Shown here piece by piece: positions 5,155 through 6,809 of a stretch of 6,809 bases of DNA. The notes below the pieces were generated by a model that was not told where the DNA came from, ran no database searches, and worked only from the letters and a program-made list of their open reading frames with translations. Position 1 is the stretch's first letter; each line of letters starts with the position of its first letter. The position numbers were made by a program, and so were the translations under genes. This stretch comes from CAUZJO01 sp963580245 (GTDB lineage Bacteria > Sumerlaeota > Sumerlaeia > MVZB01), in assembly GCA_963580245.1 (NCBI GenBank), contig CAUZJO010000185.1, positions 1 through 6,809 on the forward strand, given 5' to 3'.

Positions 5155-6054
5155 TTACAGGCAGTCCTCCCTGTTCCCCTTGAACAGATAAATCTTGCCA
5201 CGGACCGTCTTCGTCTCCCCCGGCGCGAGCGGGCCCAGTCGCGGGCTGAGGTGCATGCAACGCAGCGGGTAATGACCCGAGGCCGAAAGGAAATCCTCCC
5301 AGGCGATCCCCGCGACCCACAGGCCGTCGTCCGATTCGCGCAGCATCAAGCCGGCGTGGGCGTCGCGGGGGGAGATCGGCCATTTCGATCCCTCGGAGCG
5401 TGGGAAACGCCAGGTCGGCAGCTTGCCGGGCTCGACGCCGCCGGCTTGGAGGACAGCGTCGACGCGCGATCGCAGGCGATGATTGAAATGCAGGTCCGAA
5501 TTGCCGAATACCTCCAACCCCTCGGCGCCCATGAAATAGGTCCGAACCTGCTCCTCGTCACGGAATAGTACGTTGATCGGCGGGTCCGGGTGCGCGGGGT
5601 CGGGGCTGCCGGGGGTGAGGCAGGGGAGGATGGCACTCAGCTCCGGCCACGCGGTGTCGGTGTGATTCGTTGCCGTGAGCAGCAGGTCGACGCCGTCGGC
5701 GGCCGCCTCGCACTCTAGTTTGATCTGGCGCTCATCCAACATGGTGATCTCGGCGCGCGAGCCGTCCGCGCTGATCGTAATGCTGGTGGGTTTGTCGCCC
5801 TGGAAGACCGCGTAGCCCTTCTCCAGGGCGTCGAAAAACGTATGCTCGTAAAATCAGAAATAATAATACCGGTCCTCGGCCTGACGCGGCTCGATGGCCA
5901 GGAAATTGACCTTGAACGGCAACCAGACACTTTCGCGCCACGTCTGGAAACGATAAGCGACCTGTTTCACCTGTCCCGCCTCCCCATCAGCGCGCACGGA
6001 GTTTTGCCACATCAGCATCACGACGCCGAGGGCGACCAAGGTCCTCATGTTCAT
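5155..6054 (-). pseudogene. Exported protein of unknown function, broken by in-frame TGA
   Basis: ATG at 6054 has GAGGGGG five bases upstream and overlaps the preceding small ORF by ATGA; an ATG at 6048 is the alternative. Residues 1-23 are a signal peptide (MNMRTLVALGVVMLMW, cut near VRA). The frame reads to EDRYYYF, meets TGA at codon 67 (5854-5856), and resumes in the same frame with FYEHTFFDALEKGYAVFQGD. It continues through LLLTATNHTD, LWVAGIAWEDFLSASGHYP, RCMHLSPRLGPL and TVRGKIYLFKG to TAA at 5155. I recall the motif W-x-DFLSA-x-GH plus RCMHLS plus RGK-x-YLFKG from conserved secreted proteins of planctomycetes without known function; about 300 residues is then typical. After the TAA the frame gives RFKGDFR and a further TAA at 5131-5133, which looks like the natural end. 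Re-initiation at ATG 5742 could make a 195-residue fragment, but without a signal peptide. The sequence has lost at least one codon's sense and is probably inactive. Confidence 0.7.
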
Positions 6055-6149
6055 CGATTCCCCCTCACGTACCCGCCGGACATCGCGGGCCTTTCGCCGC
6101 ATCGGTCTTCGAAACGGCGAGCGCGGGCCATCCGTTCGGCCTCCATCAT
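6051..6149 (-). CDS. Possible 32-residue leader ORF overlapping the downstream start
   Basis: ATG at 6149 follows AGGGGAG (five bases apart) and encodes MMEAERMARARRFEDRCGER and 12 more residues, ending in a TGA that shares ATGA with the start at 6054. Good ribosome site spacing plus a 4-base overlap is the usual layout for translational coupling. The product is basic, has no signal peptide or membrane segment, and resembles nothing I know. It could be a regulatory leader or simply an accident of GC-rich sequence. Confidence 0.35.
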   Translation of the reverse strand: MMEAERMARARRFEDRCGERPAMSGGYVRGNR

Positions 6150-6319
6150 AGTGTCTCCCCTGAACAACGTTCCAGCCTTTCTTATGTCGAATTCCGGCAG
6201 CTTCCGCCGCCGCGCCGCCGCAGAGGGGCGTCGCGAACTGGTCCCGGCTTCGGCCAGGACGCGCGTGATCTTGGCGCCCAATCCGCTGCGGTCGGGACCC
6301 TCGATTCGCGAACTAGGAC

Positions 6320-6349
6320 TTGACCGGCGAGGCCGCGATTCACTAAACT
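6320..6349 (+). promoter_or_regulatory. Probable sigma-70 promoter of the DUF5989-carbamoyltransferase operon
   Basis: TTGACC (6320-6325) matches the -35 box in five of six bases, and TAAACT (6344-6349) matches the -10 box in four of six, with an 18-base spacer. The start of transcription would fall near 6356, about 28 bases before the ATG at 6384, leaving room for AGGGAG at 6366-6371 as ribosome binding site. Confidence 0.45.
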
Positions 6350-6383
6350 AGGCGCAGTCAATCTCAGGGAGCAAATCAGTCTG

Positions 6384-6611
6384 ATGGTCAATGATGAATC
6401 AAAGGCGGGTTCCGCGCCGGAATCGGCCGCCGAGCCGCTTGAAGAGTTCGGGGACGAATCGCGGCCCTCGATCGTGCAGGAATTCTACTGGTTCCTGCGT
6501 GAGAACAAGAAGTGGTGGTTGATCCCACTGATCGTGATGTTCGTGGTCCTTGGATTGCTGCTGCTGGCCTCCGAGACGCCGCTGGCACCCTTCATCTACA
6601 CGATGATGTAA
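6384..6611 (+). CDS. DUF5989-family small membrane protein
   Basis: 75 residues from ATG 6384, with AGGGAG 12 bases upstream (a little far), ending in TAA. An acidic, low-complexity N-terminus (1-28) leads to SIVQEFYWFLRENKKWWLIP, then a single membrane helix at about 44-62 (LIVMFVVLGLLLL) and a short tail ending APFIYTMM. The combination EF-x-FL-x3-KKWWL-x-P plus one helix plus A-x-FIY at the end is the hallmark of DUF5989 proteins. These are typically encoded beside carbamoyltransferases and SxtJ-like membrane proteins in polysaccharide or secondary-metabolite gene clusters. The next gene, starting 19 bases on, is indeed a carbamoyltransferase. The biochemical role of DUF5989 is not known; a membrane partner of the carbamoyltransferase is only a guess from context. 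Confidence 0.85.
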   Translation: MVNDESKAGSAPESAAEPLEEFGDESRPSIVQEFYWFLRENKKWWLIPLIVMFVVLGLLLLASETPLAPFIYTMM

Positions 6612-6630
6612 GCGAAGAATCGGCCGCCGC

Positions 6631-6809
6631 ATGACCACAATCCTTGGCATCTCCGCGTATTATCACGATTCGGCCGCCTGTCTGGTGCGCGACGGCGAGA
6701 TCATCGCCGCCGCCCAGGAGGAACGCTTCTCGCGCGTCAAGCACGATGAGCGCTGGCCCGGCCATGCCGTCCGCTACTGCCTCGACGAGGCCGGCCTCCA
6801 GCGCGAGGA
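6631..6809 (+). CDS. Carbamoyltransferase (NodU/CmcH type), N-terminal part, runs off window
   Basis: ATG at 6631 begins MTTILGISAYYHDSAACLV, followed by DGEIIAAAQEERFSRVKHD and W-P-GHAVRYCLDEAGL, 59 codons up to the window edge. The order GIS-x-YYHDSAA, then AAAQEERFSR-x-KHD, is the conserved start of the NodU/CmcH/TobZ family, whose N-terminal Kae1-like domain transfers a carbamoyl group from carbamoyl phosphate through a carbamoyl-adenylate to an acceptor hydroxyl, usually a sugar. His12 and Asp13 of the HDS motif are part of the metal and nucleotide site in this family. Full members are around 550-620 residues, so some nine tenths are missing here. No strong ribosome site precedes it, so coupling to the gene 19 bases upstream is likely. 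The acceptor cannot be told from this fragment. Confidence 0.9.
   Translation, partial: MTTILGISAYYHDSAACLVRDGEIIAAAQEERFSRVKHDERWPGHAVRYCLDEAGLQRE

Noticed and set aside
433..6054. Genome-wide reassignment of TGA to an amino acid
   Set aside because: The intact genes contain many TGG Trp and GGN Gly codons and no internal TGA. TAG and TAA also occur as internal stops, so a single reassigned codon cannot explain the pattern. The TGA in the degenerate PEP-CTERM copy aligns with Gly, while those elsewhere seem to stand for other residues.
5842..6351. 169-codon ORF on +
   Set aside because: It overlaps the signal-peptide half of the - strand gene and the promoter region, and its composition is that of a GC-rich shadow frame.

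Overview
This looks like an accessory stretch of a moderately GC-rich, Gram-negative environmental bacterium. Three things point that way: a PEP-CTERM secreted protein (exosortase substrate), large secreted proteins of kinds I associate with Planctomycetota and related phyla, and the start of a DUF5989-carbamoyltransferase operon. The phylum is an inference from gene families, not something the sequence proves.

Layout, left to right. (1) Positions 1-134 are the C-terminal end of an IS5-family transposase that runs in from outside the window, followed by about 300 bases without a convincing gene. (2) A secreted two-module protein on + starts at 433 and stops at a TAG (1750). Its own reading frame carries on through a TGA to a TAA at 1938 with sequence that looks like the lost end of the protein. 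(3) Two strong hairpins (1967-1996, 2067-2100) separate it from a convergent PEP-CTERM gene on - (2130-2885). (4) A 377-base gap leads to a + strand response-regulator start (3263) that is cut short after about 35 residues. It abuts, tail to tail, a second - strand PEP-CTERM-like gene (3407-4162). (5) That second gene is a paralogue of the first with exactly the same length (252 codons), about 42% identical by hand count with no gap. It has lost the PEP motif and carries a TGA just before it. (6) After a gene-poor stretch comes a small helical protein on + (4747) with a strong ribosome binding site, also interrupted by an in-frame TGA. (7) A convergent - strand secreted protein (6054 to 5155) is interrupted by an in-frame TGA, and probably by an early TAA at its end. 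A 32-codon ORF that overlaps its start by ATGA may be coupled to it. (8) On +, a plausible sigma-70 promoter (6320-6349) leads into a DUF5989 membrane protein and the first 59 codons of a NodU/CmcH-type carbamoyltransferase that runs off the window.

The recurring theme is frame-preserving damage: four of the longer genes carry in-frame stops (TAG, TGA and TAA all occur) with convincing coding sequence beyond them and no frameshift. I read this as a decaying accessory region next to an insertion sequence, with intact genes at 2130-2885 and at the right edge. No CRISPR array, tRNA, rRNA or complete defence or biosynthetic system is visible. The best candidates for novelty are the gapless degenerate PEP-CTERM pair and the clustering of stop codons.
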